This document shows positions 23,064 through 57,887 of a stretch of 64,000 nt of DNA, piece after piece. The notes beneath the pieces are model-generated. The model ran no database searches. It was not told the DNA's origin and worked only from the letters and a program-made list of their open reading frames with translations. The stretch spans positions 10,974,001 through 11,038,000 of the forward strand of contig CM072878.1 in assembly GCA_036937835.1 (NCBI GenBank), read 5' to 3'. The stretch comes from Pampus argenteus. Lineage: Eukaryota; Chordata; Actinopteri; Scombriformes; Stromateidae. Positions within the stretch are counted from its first letter, which is position 1. Every line of letters begins with the position of its first letter. The position numbers and the translations under genes are program-made.

Positions 23064-23986
23064 ACTCCAGTTTGAAAGGTCTGATCACGGGACTAACAAG
23101 GAGCAATGGTGCCATTGAATAACTGAATGCAACAAGACACAAAACTGCAGTTTGTAGCTTTTACCTTAAATTTAGGTCATATATACTGCTGGGGACCTCG
23201 TTGACCTTCATGGCACGTGTTGTTGTAGAAATGTCTGCACAAAAAGGCCAGTATGAAGCTGCTTTCATTAAATATAAACTACATTCATTTAAGGGCTTGT
23301 CTTCCAGTCTGTTACATATAAACCAACTTCACCATGTCATGTCTGCTAACACAGATTCATCACGAAAAGCTTGTAAACACATGAGAACATGTATTTATAG
23401 CTTTAAATAACTAGTATTGGGAGTAAAATATGTTGTGTAGTGAAAACATTATGAATGTAAATAGCTGCTTTTGAAGTTTCAGAAAGCTTCTAACTGTATA
23501 TCAATAAAACATCATTCTGAATATATATTCTGTCAGACACATTTTTCACATATTTTAAAAAGAGCCGTCAAGACAAATGATACAATTAAATAAATGTTTT
23601 ATTTTTCAAACAATATTTACAATCATAAAGGTTAAATAAACAAGGAATTATTGATTTTATACTAATTTAACTCTCATTTCCAAAGAAACTTATTTATGTA
23701 TTTGAGTGATCAATTAGCAGTGGCAAGGAAAATTATCAGACCATACACATAAATTTGGCGTGGCATCAGAACTCTGTGTGTGTATGTGTGTGTTATCTAT
23801 AACCGAGTAATTAAAATACCAGGTACACAGTTTCTGGACAAACAGATGGTTAGAGTAAAGTGATGTTGGTGTACATCAAACCTCTTCTCTGAAGAGAGAA
23901 AGACACATTCTTTGGACGGTGTAGTCAGTGTCTGCTAAAAAAAAATATCAAAACCCTGCAAAAATATACTGTCAAACAAAAAAAAA
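23064..23986. other. Tail-to-tail intergenic region of haghl and ciao3
   Basis: Two convergent 3' UTRs occupy this stretch. The haghl signal AATAAA is at 23503-23508 (+). The ciao3 signal is TTTATT at 23598-23603, read on the - strand. The two predicted cleavage sites are therefore within about 100 bp. A GT-rich patch lies at 23775-23795. No other gene is seen. Confidence 0.6.
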
Positions 23987-26900
23987 TCACCACTTCATAG
24001 CGAGTCCGTTGGTCATCTTCTCCACAGTGTGGTACTGTGTGTGCAGCAGCTCTCTGGCTCTCTCCTTGCCTACACTGTGGAGCCAGGACTGGTACAGCTC
24101 GGCCACGTGTGTGTCGTCTTCTGGTGCTTGGGGTTGCTCTGCTTTGTAGAGCTCCTCAACTTTCTGGAGAAGCTCCTTTTGGTTCTCATTAGGTAAGGCC
24201 TTTATCTGTCCACCACCATTTAGACAACCTGGATATAAACAAGAGGTTAGGTGGGGGGAAACATGGGCTTTATCAACAGAGCAAAAGTGTTTTTGGAAAT
24301 TCTGACATGCCTATTTCTCCTCACCTGAGGGACAGGCCATAACTTCCACAAAGTGATAAGGTGACTTCCCCCTCTTAAGTTTCTGCACCAGGTTCTGGAT
24401 ATTGCGGAAGCCGTATGTGGCGGCAAAGGACAGTACGACAACACCATCTTTCTCCAGAGTCACTTCCTGGAAGTCTTTATTCCTGTCGGTAGAGTCATTG
24501 AGGTAGGAAAACAGGGCTTTCATATATGCAGTGCTCCTTAACATGTGTGGTACAAGAAAAGCAAGATGACGTACATATTCATTTTAAAACAGAGGTTTGG
24601 TCTTATATCTGTGTGCCTGCAAATGAAAAGACTCTAATCCTGTGACATTAAAGCAGCTGAGACAGACTCACCTGAGGGTCTTGTAAGAGAGTTCCTTGAC
24701 CTCCTCTCCAAACAGCTGCTTGGCAGCGTATGTGAAAACATGATGGAGGTAACCCCCTGAACCACTCCCAGCATGGGTAAAAAACTCATCTCCAGTCACA
24801 CTGCTGAACCTGGGTCAAGAATAATATCTTGTTAGGTCCAAAATTCACCCGAATTCTGTATATTTACGCAACAGCCTACTTTTAGGGAGACACTGTGGTA
24901 AACTGTGTTGTTCTTTTAACTGTAATATATTAATTTCTTCCAGAGATGATAGCTATTTTCTGCTACTTTTGCTTTGCTTTTTCTCACACTGACATTGTAA
25001 AAGAATTAAACAATAGCACAGGACTTACATTGTATCTATGGGTACAGGCTGCACATCATTAAGAGACACATTTTTCTCCTCCAGCATTTTCAGAACCTCT
25101 CCTGTATCACAGAGAAATACATAATAAAAAAAAGAGAAGATGCTGCATATTCATGCACAGAAAGAACATCATAGGAGTAGACACTGTACCCGAGGTGAGG
25201 ACACAGTCCACTTCTCTGGTCTCATCTTTGTTTAGATAGAAGTCTGATCTTGAGGCCTCAAGTTTCTTGTCAGGGCAAGGCATTACTGTCACATGGTAGA
25301 TCTGCTGTGGAGTCAGCCCCTAATAACATACACAACACAAAAGTAAATGGCAACTCATAATCCATTCCTGAAGGAAACAAGTATGTGGGTAACAAGAAGA
25401 GAAAATGTAGGTATTCTGCTGTGCTGACAAAATGTCACGACTTTCAAAGATAATCAAAACTTCAAAGTCATTGTCTGTTTGACAATGCTCCTTATTTGCT
25501 TTCATACAAAAAAACAAAACTTCTAACTGATGTAAATATATCATATATCTTCTAAGTACTTAGAATCTTTAACATTTTGGTAATACAAGTTGGAAAGTAT
25601 TAGTACTGCTAATCCATTGTAGATTAAAAGTGAAACTCTCAGATGTAAAGTCATGAAAAATAAAAAAAAGTGGCATTAACATCAATCAGGTGGAACTTAC
25701 TGTCATATTTCATATGCAGGTGTTTCCATACCTGTTGTTCAGCAAAATAGCCTTTAACCAGAGAACCCATCATCTGCTGAGGGGAGCGAGTGGTGCTAAC
25801 GTATGGGAGAACAAACTCTCCGTGAGTCTTCTCCGCATAGCAAATCCAACCTGAACAGGACGCACAAACATATGCGCACAATAAGAGATGTCTTTGATGA
25901 TGATGATCTTCTAGTATTATTAACCAAGCAACTGAACCTGCCTTAAAATGGAATAGATAATTAATATACTCATAATATTTTTTACACATTTGTTGAACAT
26001 TGTTAACCAGCTATAGAAGAAGAGACAGTAGAGAGCTAACAGGAAATGATTAGAGAGAAACGGGGATGACATGTAACAGGTTACTGGTGACACTGTTGTG
26101 ATTTCATACTGAGCATCTTGAACCACAGAGACGCTTCTATGTTAAACTAATAAGGCTTTTTAGTGAAATACCTGGACAGGCAGACGTCAGCATGGGCAGG
26201 GTCTTCTTGTCCTGCTCCTTCCTCTGGAAACGCTCCACAAACTCTCGCTGGCTCTCCAGCAGGCTGAAGGTCCGACTAAAGCTTGTGTCAAACACATGGT
26301 GAACCCCTGCAACACCGGCATTATGTTTGTAAGTCCTTTTGAGTAAGTATCAAAATACCAATAATAATTAAACTTCAAATGTGTCCACCCAAATCAACCT
26401 GTGCTTGTTGTCCTTTCCTGCATCACCATGAGCAGTATGAAGAGTTATTTTCACTCACCGAGGCCTTTGAAGAAAGAAGTAAGCCTCCTGCCTGCCTCAC
26501 TGCCGCTGAGGCCGTAGCGTGCCGCGAGGGAGGCTCTGGACTGCGGTGACACTGACACCACCACCACCTTCTGCTCTGTCTCACTGGCCTGTGGACAAAA
26601 TTATTACACTTGCATTATAAAGGCTGCACACAACCAATCACAAGCAGAAACATATAACACATACATATCCATCTCTACCTTGTTATTGTTCAGCACTTTG
26701 AAGAGCTCCTCGTGGCTCTGCTGTGTGATGAGGACGCTCTCAGCAGAGGTTATACAACCACTGCAGGCCAAGCAGTCATTCAGCGTGATCTTTGCTTTCT
26801 CCAGCTTCTGCTTCCCACCATCCTACATATAAACATGAGCCAATATGTAAAATGGTGTTACACTTATTCAACCCACAGGTTTGGATTAGCCTCTATACAC

Positions 26901-27567
26901 ACCTGGTTGACTTGAACATAACTGCCATCATCTTCTATCTGGATTTTGGCCAAAGATTTGCCTTGTTTCTTCTCTACTTTGACAGGTTTGATACACTCCT
27001 GCAAAACAGAGACTACAAACATTACACCAGACAGAGCAACAACGGAAACTTAACGATTAAATGAATAACTTAACTAATATAAATAAATTAAAATAAAAAA
27101 ACAAACAATAACACTGATATAAAGGTGAACAGACGGAGGTGTATGGCCAGATTCAAAGATCAGCAGTTGCACCATTGCTAACATTAGCGCTAAGCTAACT
27201 ATGTAGCATGTTTTCAACGGTTTAACATTAGCTGGTTTTACCACTTGGAGACAATAAAATAATTCACGTTGCTTCCTGACGGGTTTCTGTGAAGAGGATT
27301 TTATTATTTGTAGTTATTTTAATTGTTCGCTCACACACAACATCACTGACACAAGCAGCTAACTCAGTTTAGCATCATAACTACTTAAATAACTTCGCGG
27401 TTATAGCCGATCTTATGAGTGACAACAAGTGAATCGTTTGCGTGAATTTGTGTCATTTTTATAATAAATTCTGAATAACACATTACGGTATATTTCAGTA
27501 CCTGAGACGGAGTGATAAAATCATCGAGATCTGTCAACTGCAGCACACCGCTGAATTGAGCAGCCAT
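23987..27567 (-). CDS. ciao3: CIAO3 (NARFL/IOP1): cytosolic Fe-S assembly factor, eleven exons
   Basis: Fe-only-hydrogenase-like protein that bridges early and late cytosolic iron-sulfur assembly, passing clusters towards the CIAO1-CIAO2B-MMS19 complex. Exons in transcript order: 27502-27567, 26903-26998, 26679-26822, 26459-26588, 26172-26306, 25732-25850, 25190-25319, 25029-25101, 24672-24809, 24325-24536, 23987-24228; 494 residues (human 476). It begins [20 protein letters not shown]. Cys24 (ECIKP) and Cys71/74/77 (DCLACSGC) form the N-terminal cluster site. Cys189 (TSACPG), the Cys in [12 protein letters not shown] and the pair in [13 protein letters not shown] are the H-cluster-like ligands. 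The C-terminus is NGLAMKW, with the conserved final Trp. All junctions are GT-AG with matching phase. It is head to head with e4f1 and convergent with haghl. Confidence 0.95.
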
Positions 27568-28366
27568 ATTTACTGCCGTAAAAAGTTCCTTGTTTACTTT
27601 TAGTGTCGTCAATAGCTTTCTTCAGCAGAGAGAAAACTCACCAATTCATCAAATTGTTTCCTTCATCTGTTTACCCTCTCAGTTTGTATTTATGTATATT
27701 TTCCTTCATCTTTACTTTTTTTTATATATAATCTAAAATGCTGATAATGACTATTGATCATCTAAAAGGAAGATATAGCTTTAGCTCTATAAAATGAATA
27801 AACAAACATAATGACAGGTTTATGCAGCTACAAGCCATCACACAGAAAAACAAATAGTGTCAATAATAAGTAGATTTCTAAATGGTTGAATAAGTAAATT
27901 TGCTGCATCGTCATCATTACACATTATAGTGACAACTATTGATTTACAGAAACTCCTTGTTACCCTGTCTCTGCTGTCTCTGCTGTCTCTGCTTGTCCAT
28001 TATTGTGGGTCCCTGTTAGAAAGTAGAGACAGCAGTTGGACTACTGGAAAGAATGAGGGGCTTTTCATCTTAACTCTTATTATTGTCTTTATGATGTGTG
28101 TTCTGTATTATTGATACTGTATCACTTTGAGCTCAAAATATACTATTATTAATAATAAGATTTTATTATTTCAGATTTTATATAATTCACGAGATACTGC
28201 ATGAGGTTAGAAGCCACATCAGATAAAACCATATGTGCATTTTTCCCTTCTCTGATGACAAGACACACGCACGCGCCCTATTGTTGTTATGACTACGAGG
28301 TCGTAAATCCGCCATGTTTTCCCTCCGTGTAGCAGCGTTGCGACAGAGACGGAGAAGTCTAACGAC
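27568..28366. promoter_or_regulatory. Divergent promoter region of ciao3 and e4f1
   Basis: The two start codons face away from each other across 799 bp. CCGCCATGTTTT (28309-28320) matches the YY1 consensus and lies 47 bp before the e4f1 ATG, in a CpG-containing patch with ACGCACGCGCCC. The left part is AT-rich with a short CTGTCTCTG tandem (27967-27993). Whether one promoter or two serve the pair cannot be decided from sequence. Confidence 0.5.
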
Positions 28367-31300
28367 ATGAATGTAGAAAATAATCATACGGCAGAAACAG
28401 AGACGGACCAAACGAAGAACGGCAACGAGACGATCACCATCCAGACCACTTTGGGTGACGAAGGTTGGTGTTTTTACTAACTAAAACAAGCGTAAAATAT
28501 TAATAAAATACTGCGTTTGGGCCTAGCTATCTGACTCCATCGCGAAATGTTGCTAGCAGCTAGCTGCCGTTAGCAACATTAGCTAGTTTGCGACATCTGC
28601 GCAGCTTTTTTAGTAAATACAGCCAGTCAGCAGGATTATGAAATGTTTACATCGGTGAAGCTAGCAAGTAGCCAGCAGGCAGTGCTAACACGTTAAGGTT
28701 ATCTGTATTGTGAAAGGTTTTGTCTATGTGCTGTCAGATGAAGATGTGCACAAGTGTGGACGCTGTCAGTCCGAGTTTTCCACGCTGGAAGCTTTCATCC
28801 AGCACAAGCTGCAAAACAACTGCAGAAGAGCGGCGAGCAGCCAGGACGCCCGACAACAGGTACGAGCTGAGCTGAGATGTAAGCACTTTATATTTTACAT
28901 CCGCAAATCTAAGTTTGATGCATTATTATTGATTATCATGTCCAGCATTATGTAAAATAGTTTAAAATTTAAGTACATTGGGCTGATAATACCACTTATA
29001 AGTAAAACTATAATTGCAGGATTTTAGATTTTCCATTATTATTACTTATACTTAAGAAAAAAAGTTTACAACAGTTACAGAGAATATGTAAGTTAAATAT
29101 CTCTATTTTGCCAGGTTGCTGCAGCCAATGGAAGCTCTTCTTCAGAGGTGAAAACAGTGGAGGGTGCATCCTCAGATGAGGCAGTCAAGACCAACACTAA
29201 CGGTGGGTCTACATTTCAGCTTGTTGAATTTAAATCTTTACAACTACAGTGCTTGGACTGTTGTTTTCACTTTGTTTTCTGCACAGATGAAAGCAGTGGT
29301 CTACTGGGTCGAGGTCGCAGGAAGAAAGTCACTACGTTAAAAGTCAGTGAGCAGTCAGATGGGACTGAGGGATCCATATCTGACAATGCTGACAATGACA
29401 AACTTGTTTACAAAGTCAACCAAGAGGGACGCTACATTTGCCAGCTCTGTGAAAAGACATTTAAAACGGCGAGTCATACAATTCATTTTCTTCCATGAAT
29501 ACATGAGATTCTTGGAAATCCATTTCAACAATCAGGCTAGTATGTTGTGTTATGTTGCCAATCATTTTTTTTTTTTTTTTTACAATGAACAGACCAACAT
29601 CTTGCGAACTCACATGAAAACTCACAGCGATCAGAAGAACTTCTCATGTGACCTGTGTGAGACCTCCTTTCGCACTAAAGGTTCCCTGATTCGCCACAAC
29701 CGTCGTCACACTGGTATGAAGGATAGACTGTTTTTGTCTTGAATGCATTGTCCGCTAGAAAAGCCAACCTAATAATAACTATACTTTCTTACTGTTGTCC
29801 CTTGCAGATGAGCGGCCGTATCGCTGCACCCTGTGTGGCCAGTCCTTTAGAGAGTCAGGTGCCCTCACCAGACACCTAAAAGCTCTCACACCATGCACAG
29901 AAAAGATCCGCTTTGTTCAGTACAAGGAGATCCTGGTCAGCAAAGACGGAATACAGAAAGGTAAGATTTTTTTTATGTTAGGTTTGTCTTTGGTGAAAGT
30001 TATATAAGTTTTACTTTAAGCACTGGATTAAGAAGTAGATTTAGAACTAATGAAATGATAATCCACAGAGTCACTGACAGCTGTGTGTGAATTATCTAGG
30101 AGTCGAAGCTGATCATGCTGCAGTGGTTGGCCAGCAAGAGGTGGTGGTTGTGGAGCAGCAGCCAGAGGAGCAGGAGGTGGTGGAGGCTCAGACTGCTGTC
30201 GGCAGTGTGGTAGAGGCTGGTTCCCAAGAGGTCCTCCATCAGGTCCACTTCACTATGGAGGTGGATGGCACAATGCAGGAACAACAGGTGAAGGGAGAAA
30301 ATAAATGCATATGACAATACACAGATTCCTTACTTGAAAGTGCTTTTTGATACATTTTTAAAATTTTTATATTACTAAAAATGTGAAGTGGTGAAGGTGT
30401 AAATCTTGCCCAAACTCTTCTATTGACCTGTTGCCCTCCCTCTGGCTAGGTGGTGGTGGAGCAGTCTCAGGCAGAAGCCCTGGCAGCAGCTGCAGCAGCG
30501 GGCGACAATCTCATCTGCCAGGCCATCATCAACTCCGGCATCGCACTGGGGACCGAGGAAGCAGTGGTTGAGGAGACCTCACAGGCATCTGAGGAGATAA
30601 ATAAAATGGTCACCAACTGTCCTGATGCTGAAGAGAGTATCACAGAGATCCAGGTTAAAGAGGAGTTTGTGGAGATGGAAGCAGAGGTAAGGCTCTAAGA
30701 TGAATTGAATTGTGTTTGATCTGGTTTGTTCTTTTAGAGTAGTAGGCTGCATTACTCTAAATGTGCTAAATCTTCTTCTTTATTTAGTCTTTATTTATGT
30801 TAATTCACGCAAAAATTACCAACATTGGCTGGTTGCTTCTTCCCAAATTTGAGGTTTTTTTTCTGTCATACATAATAATACACTAAATATCTTTTGGATT
30901 TTTGACTGTTGATCAGATAAAAAAAAGGCAGTTTTAAATTATAACAGGCATTTTCATAGACTTTGACTAGTCATTGACTGTTTGCACACATTACTATTTT
31001 TCAAACGGCATGTACATTGTTTTGCAGGAAGCAGGCGACGGAGATGATCAGACATGCCCAAAATTGCACACATGTCCACACTGTAATCGCTCTTTCAAGA
31101 GTCTAAACTATTTCCGGTTTCATGTCAAGGGCCATTTAGGTAAATATGAATACTCAAAGCATCACTGAACTCTGCCCTCTTGATAAGCTATTGTTTAAAA
31201 GGACACTAATCACTTTCAGGAACCTTATGGATTTTTTTTGCCGGACAAACATTTAATTATCTTTTTTGCAGGTTACAAGCCTTTTAAGTGCACCCTGTGT

Positions 31301-33382
31301 CAAAGGGAGTTTCTGAGTGGTTACCTGCTCAAGAAACACATGGAACAGCATGTCAGTGAGAGGAGGTACAAGTGCGGTGAGTGCGGCAAGCTGTACAAAA
31401 CCATCGGGCATGTGCGCGAACATATGAGGGCCCACTCAGATGAAAGACCCTACCACTGTCTCAGATGCAGCAAGGGATATAAGACTAAGGTGATTTGGGT
31501 GTAATTTACCAGTCCTAATTGTAGATGTAACTTTTTGTTGTATCTTAATTACTTTCAACCAATTTGTCCTTCAGAGACATCAAAGGCCATTTCTTAACCA
31601 TACCTCTTTGTCTTTCTCAGAATGCTTTGCAAGTGCATCAGCGGACCCATGGTGATGAGAAACCTTACGTGTGTCAGTTCTGTTTGAGAGGCTTCAGAGA
31701 GAAAGGTTCTTTGGTGCGACATATCCGCCATCACACAGGAGAAAAGCCTTTCAAATGCACAAAGTGTGGACGGGGCTTTGCTGAGCATGGGACCCTCAAT
31801 CGACACATGCGTGCAAAAGGTAAAGGAGTTGGACAAACAACAAGACAAAACATGAAGAAAAACAAGTACTTGCAAACAGGCCTAATGACAGAAGGTTGTT
31901 TTGATTTCCACTAGGAGGCTGCTACAAGGACGAATCCAGCCAGCAGCAAGGAGAGGTAACAGAGGAGCAGGCGTCAGTGGACAGCCTCACTACAGCAGCC
32001 ATCATCTCAGAGGATCCTCATGCTGTCCTGGTGGAGTTCTCCTCTGTGGTGGCAGACACACAGGAGTATATCATCAAGGTGAGAGCCACAGGGGAACTGG
32101 TCAAAGAAAAAATGTGTACATCACAACTTCAAGGTGCATATAATGGTAAAATACATTGGCTTCAAACTGCAGAATCGTCACCCCAGTCATTTACAGAACA
32201 ACATCTGCATTTCTATCTGCAGGCAGTAGAAAGCTGTGATATCACTGATTAGACCTGAAGTGCAAAACAATTTTACTGTTCACATAGTACAAAATGATCA
32301 GAAAATGTTTGGGTTGCCACATGCAGACGTTTAGTATTAACTCCCATCTACCAGGCCCAGTAAAGAAAAGGGAAAACATTGCAACTGACGTTTCATTTAT
32401 TATTGTATAACAGCTTTCTAATGACGAGTGACTGACAGGTGAGGTTGTCTCTATTAAATAACAGATCACATATAACACATCTGATTTAAAATGTATTTTC
32501 AGAACCAGGAGGCACTAGTAGTTCATAAAAGTAGCTTTGGTTTACATCAGTGGTTCTCTTCTTCCTTTTATTGAATACATATTTAAGTATTTTCAGGCTT
32601 GGATAAAAAGGTAACTAATTCTATAAAAATGGATTAATGTTGAGTTTTGCTAAATTTAGTAGGGCAATGTCTTATTAGGTCTTTCATTCAGTACATTTAT
32701 TATGTTATTGTTAATTAAATGCGTTGTATTATTTGGTGTAATGTGCTGCTAGCTATTGTTACTTGTTTGATCTGCTTCTGTTGTATCCTCCAGACTCAAA
32801 CAGAGGACCAAGTGCAGGAAGAGGAGGTTACACTCATTCAAGACAGCCAAAATGAGGTCAGTATACACACAACCATAAATGAGAAGATCTGCATGATCTA
32901 CAGTAGTTGCTGAATGTGAGAATTACACGTACTGTTTAAAGTTTTGAATTGTTACATTAAAGGATTTGCATTGTTTCTGTCATTCCCATCTAACCTCTTG
33001 CTCCCAGATGGGCAACCACATCATGAAAGTGGTGCAGAGAATCGTCAGCCAGTCTCACAGCGCCGGCGGCACAGGCAGCCACCAGATCATTGTGCGCAAC
33101 ATGGCGTTGAACGAGGAGGGCGCGTCCATCTCCGACTGTGGTGACACCATCACCATCGCTACACCCGAGAGCCTTACGGAGCAGGTGGCCATGACACTGG
33201 CTTCCGCCATCAGTGACGGCACACTGCTGGCTGCAGCTGGCACCGTGGAGACAGCTGATGGAACAGTTACTATGGTTACCACAGAGGAAGCGGTGCAGGA
33301 GGGGATACAGATGGTGCAGCAGCAAGAGGAATATGTGATCACCTCCCCAGAGGAGGTGGAGATTCAGACTGTCATTGTGTGA
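28367..33382 (+). CDS. e4f1: E4F1: zinc-finger transcription factor and atypical E3 ubiquitin ligase, fourteen exons
   Basis: Regulates cell cycle, p53 function and metabolic genes in mammals. Exons: 28367-28463, 28738-28859, 29115-29202, 29287-29468, 29593-29713, 29808-29960, 30100-30287, 30450-30686, 31028-31139, 31272-31489, 31621-31819, 31915-32078, 32794-32856, 33008-33382; 772 residues (human 784). An N-terminal C2HC-like finger (CGRCQSEF) is followed by two C2H2 fingers, a C2HC finger (YRCTLCGQSFRESGALTRH), an acidic Gln/Glu-rich linker, and six more fingers ending GRGFAEHGTLNRHMRAKGGC. The C-terminal part has EDPHAVLVEFSSVVADTQEY, TITIATPESLTEQVAMTLAS and the final QTVIV, as in human E4F1. 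One intron (29469-29592) starts with GC. A poly(A) signal is at 33531-33536. Confidence 0.96.
29469..29592 (+). other. GC-AG intron of e4f1
   Basis: Reading phase and the C2H2 spacing of finger two (12 residues between second Cys and first His) require exon 4 to end after ACG at 29468. The next bases are GCGAGT and the acceptor is AACAG at 29588-29592. The nearest GT (29473) would break the frame. Confidence 0.75.
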
Positions 33383-35326
33383 TTGAAGAGGATACGAACG
33401 ATGGACTGTGATGAATTTGTCTCAGCCGTTCCTGCGTTGCGGATTACTGTCAAGTTCGTACGAGCTTCATGTGGGGCTGATTGAATTACAAAACTAAGGC
33501 CAAAGTGTTTATAATGTTTATAGTTAAAGAAATAAAACAGTGTGAAATTTAAAGAATGAGTGTGCATGAGGACTAGTTTAATTCTGTTGACTTTTTTTTT
33601 ATTGATTAACTGAAATGAGGCACAGAAATCCAGATTTCTAGTTAATGTTACAATTTGCATCCGTCTTAAAAGACTAGATTATTAGTTTTCATTTTATGTT
33701 TTCATTCAGAAGGCGCTTTTGAAGACGGATGCATATTTCTTTTACCTGTTATGAGTTGAACATGTTTGTCTCTGCACTGTTTTTAATATTTTTCAACTAA
33801 ACCGTTTGTCTTCGCCTTCATCTGTTAGCCTCCTTTCTTTTCTGCCACAAATGTACTACCTTGTACTACCTAAAATGGCATCATTCACCATTTAATTTCT
33901 ACTCTGATGTCCAGGTCGGCCACGGTCATATATCAAAAACTCTTCTCTTCTTTAAAGACAGATCCAGAGTAAATTCCCCTCATGTTATATCGTTGCTGTT
34001 TTGAGCTGGTCAACCATATTCAGCTTCACCGGTACACAGATGACTAAATGTGGCCAGTTTACTTGAGCAGAATTTGCATCAAATAAATGCTATTTTCATA
34101 TACAGTGGACTTTTATTCATCTTTTGTTTTAACCTTGCTTTTATGATTGAGAAGAAAGATTGTCATTATACTGTAATGATACCTGACATTGCTATCATTA
34201 TATCATCATACATTGTTTTTGTTTGTATGTAAATTTATTTTTTATTTTTTTATGTTTTTTGCTGGTTTGAGGGCTTGACATTGAGAAGAAACTACCAGAT
34301 AGTTGTTTGTGGGTTAGTGAGTAATCAAAGCTAAAATTAGGAGGAAAAATATCATCCTTTGATATTATTTATTAATAGTTTAACCTAATCTGCTTCATCA
34401 GTACTGTGTGGGTGTGATGATCAGATTTGATCAACAGTGTTCACACCTAGATCGTGTATTATTGTGTTTTTTTGTCCTCTTCTTTTTCCCAAAGTGTTTG
34501 TCTATAGAGTGAATGTCATCTACCATCTCATCATAGGAATACCAACTGCTTTGACACCTGCCAGGTAAAACACTGCTGCATCCTCTGGGACCAGAGCACA
34601 GACCACACAGCTTGTGCTGACCGCTAACCTCGATATTTGCATTGTTATACTACATTCACCGTGGCTGGTTGGTTTATCTGAAACACTGCTGCATTCATTG
34701 CGTGTAACCTTGAGCATATCTGCGGGCTACATCTCTAACTGGTGCTGAGGTTAACACAGACAGTATAATCAGAGAAGTGTCCCTTGCTGGTACACCACAC
34801 AGTTTCTGGGTCAGTCCTCAGCGCTCTGAGAGGGCCCCATCCACATGAGCAACAGAGGGAGACAGAGAGAGAGAGGGTGGGAGAGAGAGGGAGAGTATTT
34901 ATAGAAAAATGGGGCTTCGCAGTACCTTTTCTTGCAAAGGACCATTTAAGGACCAAGTGAGTGTGTCCCAGTTTTCTGATCATCGCTCAGCCATAGGGCT
35001 TGGACTGAAGCTGAGGCTGGACCGCCTCACCCAGGATGAAGAGCCTGACTTACAGACGCTCTCCCCTCTCTGGCCTCCCTCTCCTCAGCTCCCGTCCGCT
35101 GGTTCTCTGATTAAGAACAGGGGGAGGCACTGGCCTTACATAACCTACAGATGTGACCTTTTAGGTACACTTGATTTGCCTAGCTAGGTAGAGGCTTTTG
35201 GAGGTGAGTGAGCTCAGGTGAGGAGCAGCACGAGGGTGTCCGAGGGCACTCTTTAGCTGCATCAGCCCCCAGGTTGGGGGTGAAGGGAGGCTGGCTGGAA
35301 CGTGCCCTGCCGCAAGCCGGGCAAGG
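33383..35326. other. e4f1 3' UTR and spacer before grid2ip
   Basis: The e4f1 poly(A) signal is AATAAA at 33531-33536, with another candidate at 34083-34088. A GA-rich tract (34850-34895) is followed by TATTTATAG near 34896, a weak TATA-like sequence. About 35200-35326 is GC-richer and is likely grid2ip 5' UTR. An open frame at 34909-35187 has no recognised domain and may be UTR. Confidence 0.45.

Positions 35327-57887
<22,561 letters not shown>

Noticed and set aside
33055..33342. Antisense open frames over the last e4f1 exon
   Set aside because: Shadow of the GC-rich e4f1 coding exon, which ends with the conserved QTVIV terminus.
35215..35250. Possible RE1/REST site near the delphilin start (CAGCACGAGGGTGTCC)
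   Set aside because: The left half-site fits but the right half should read GGACAG and does not.
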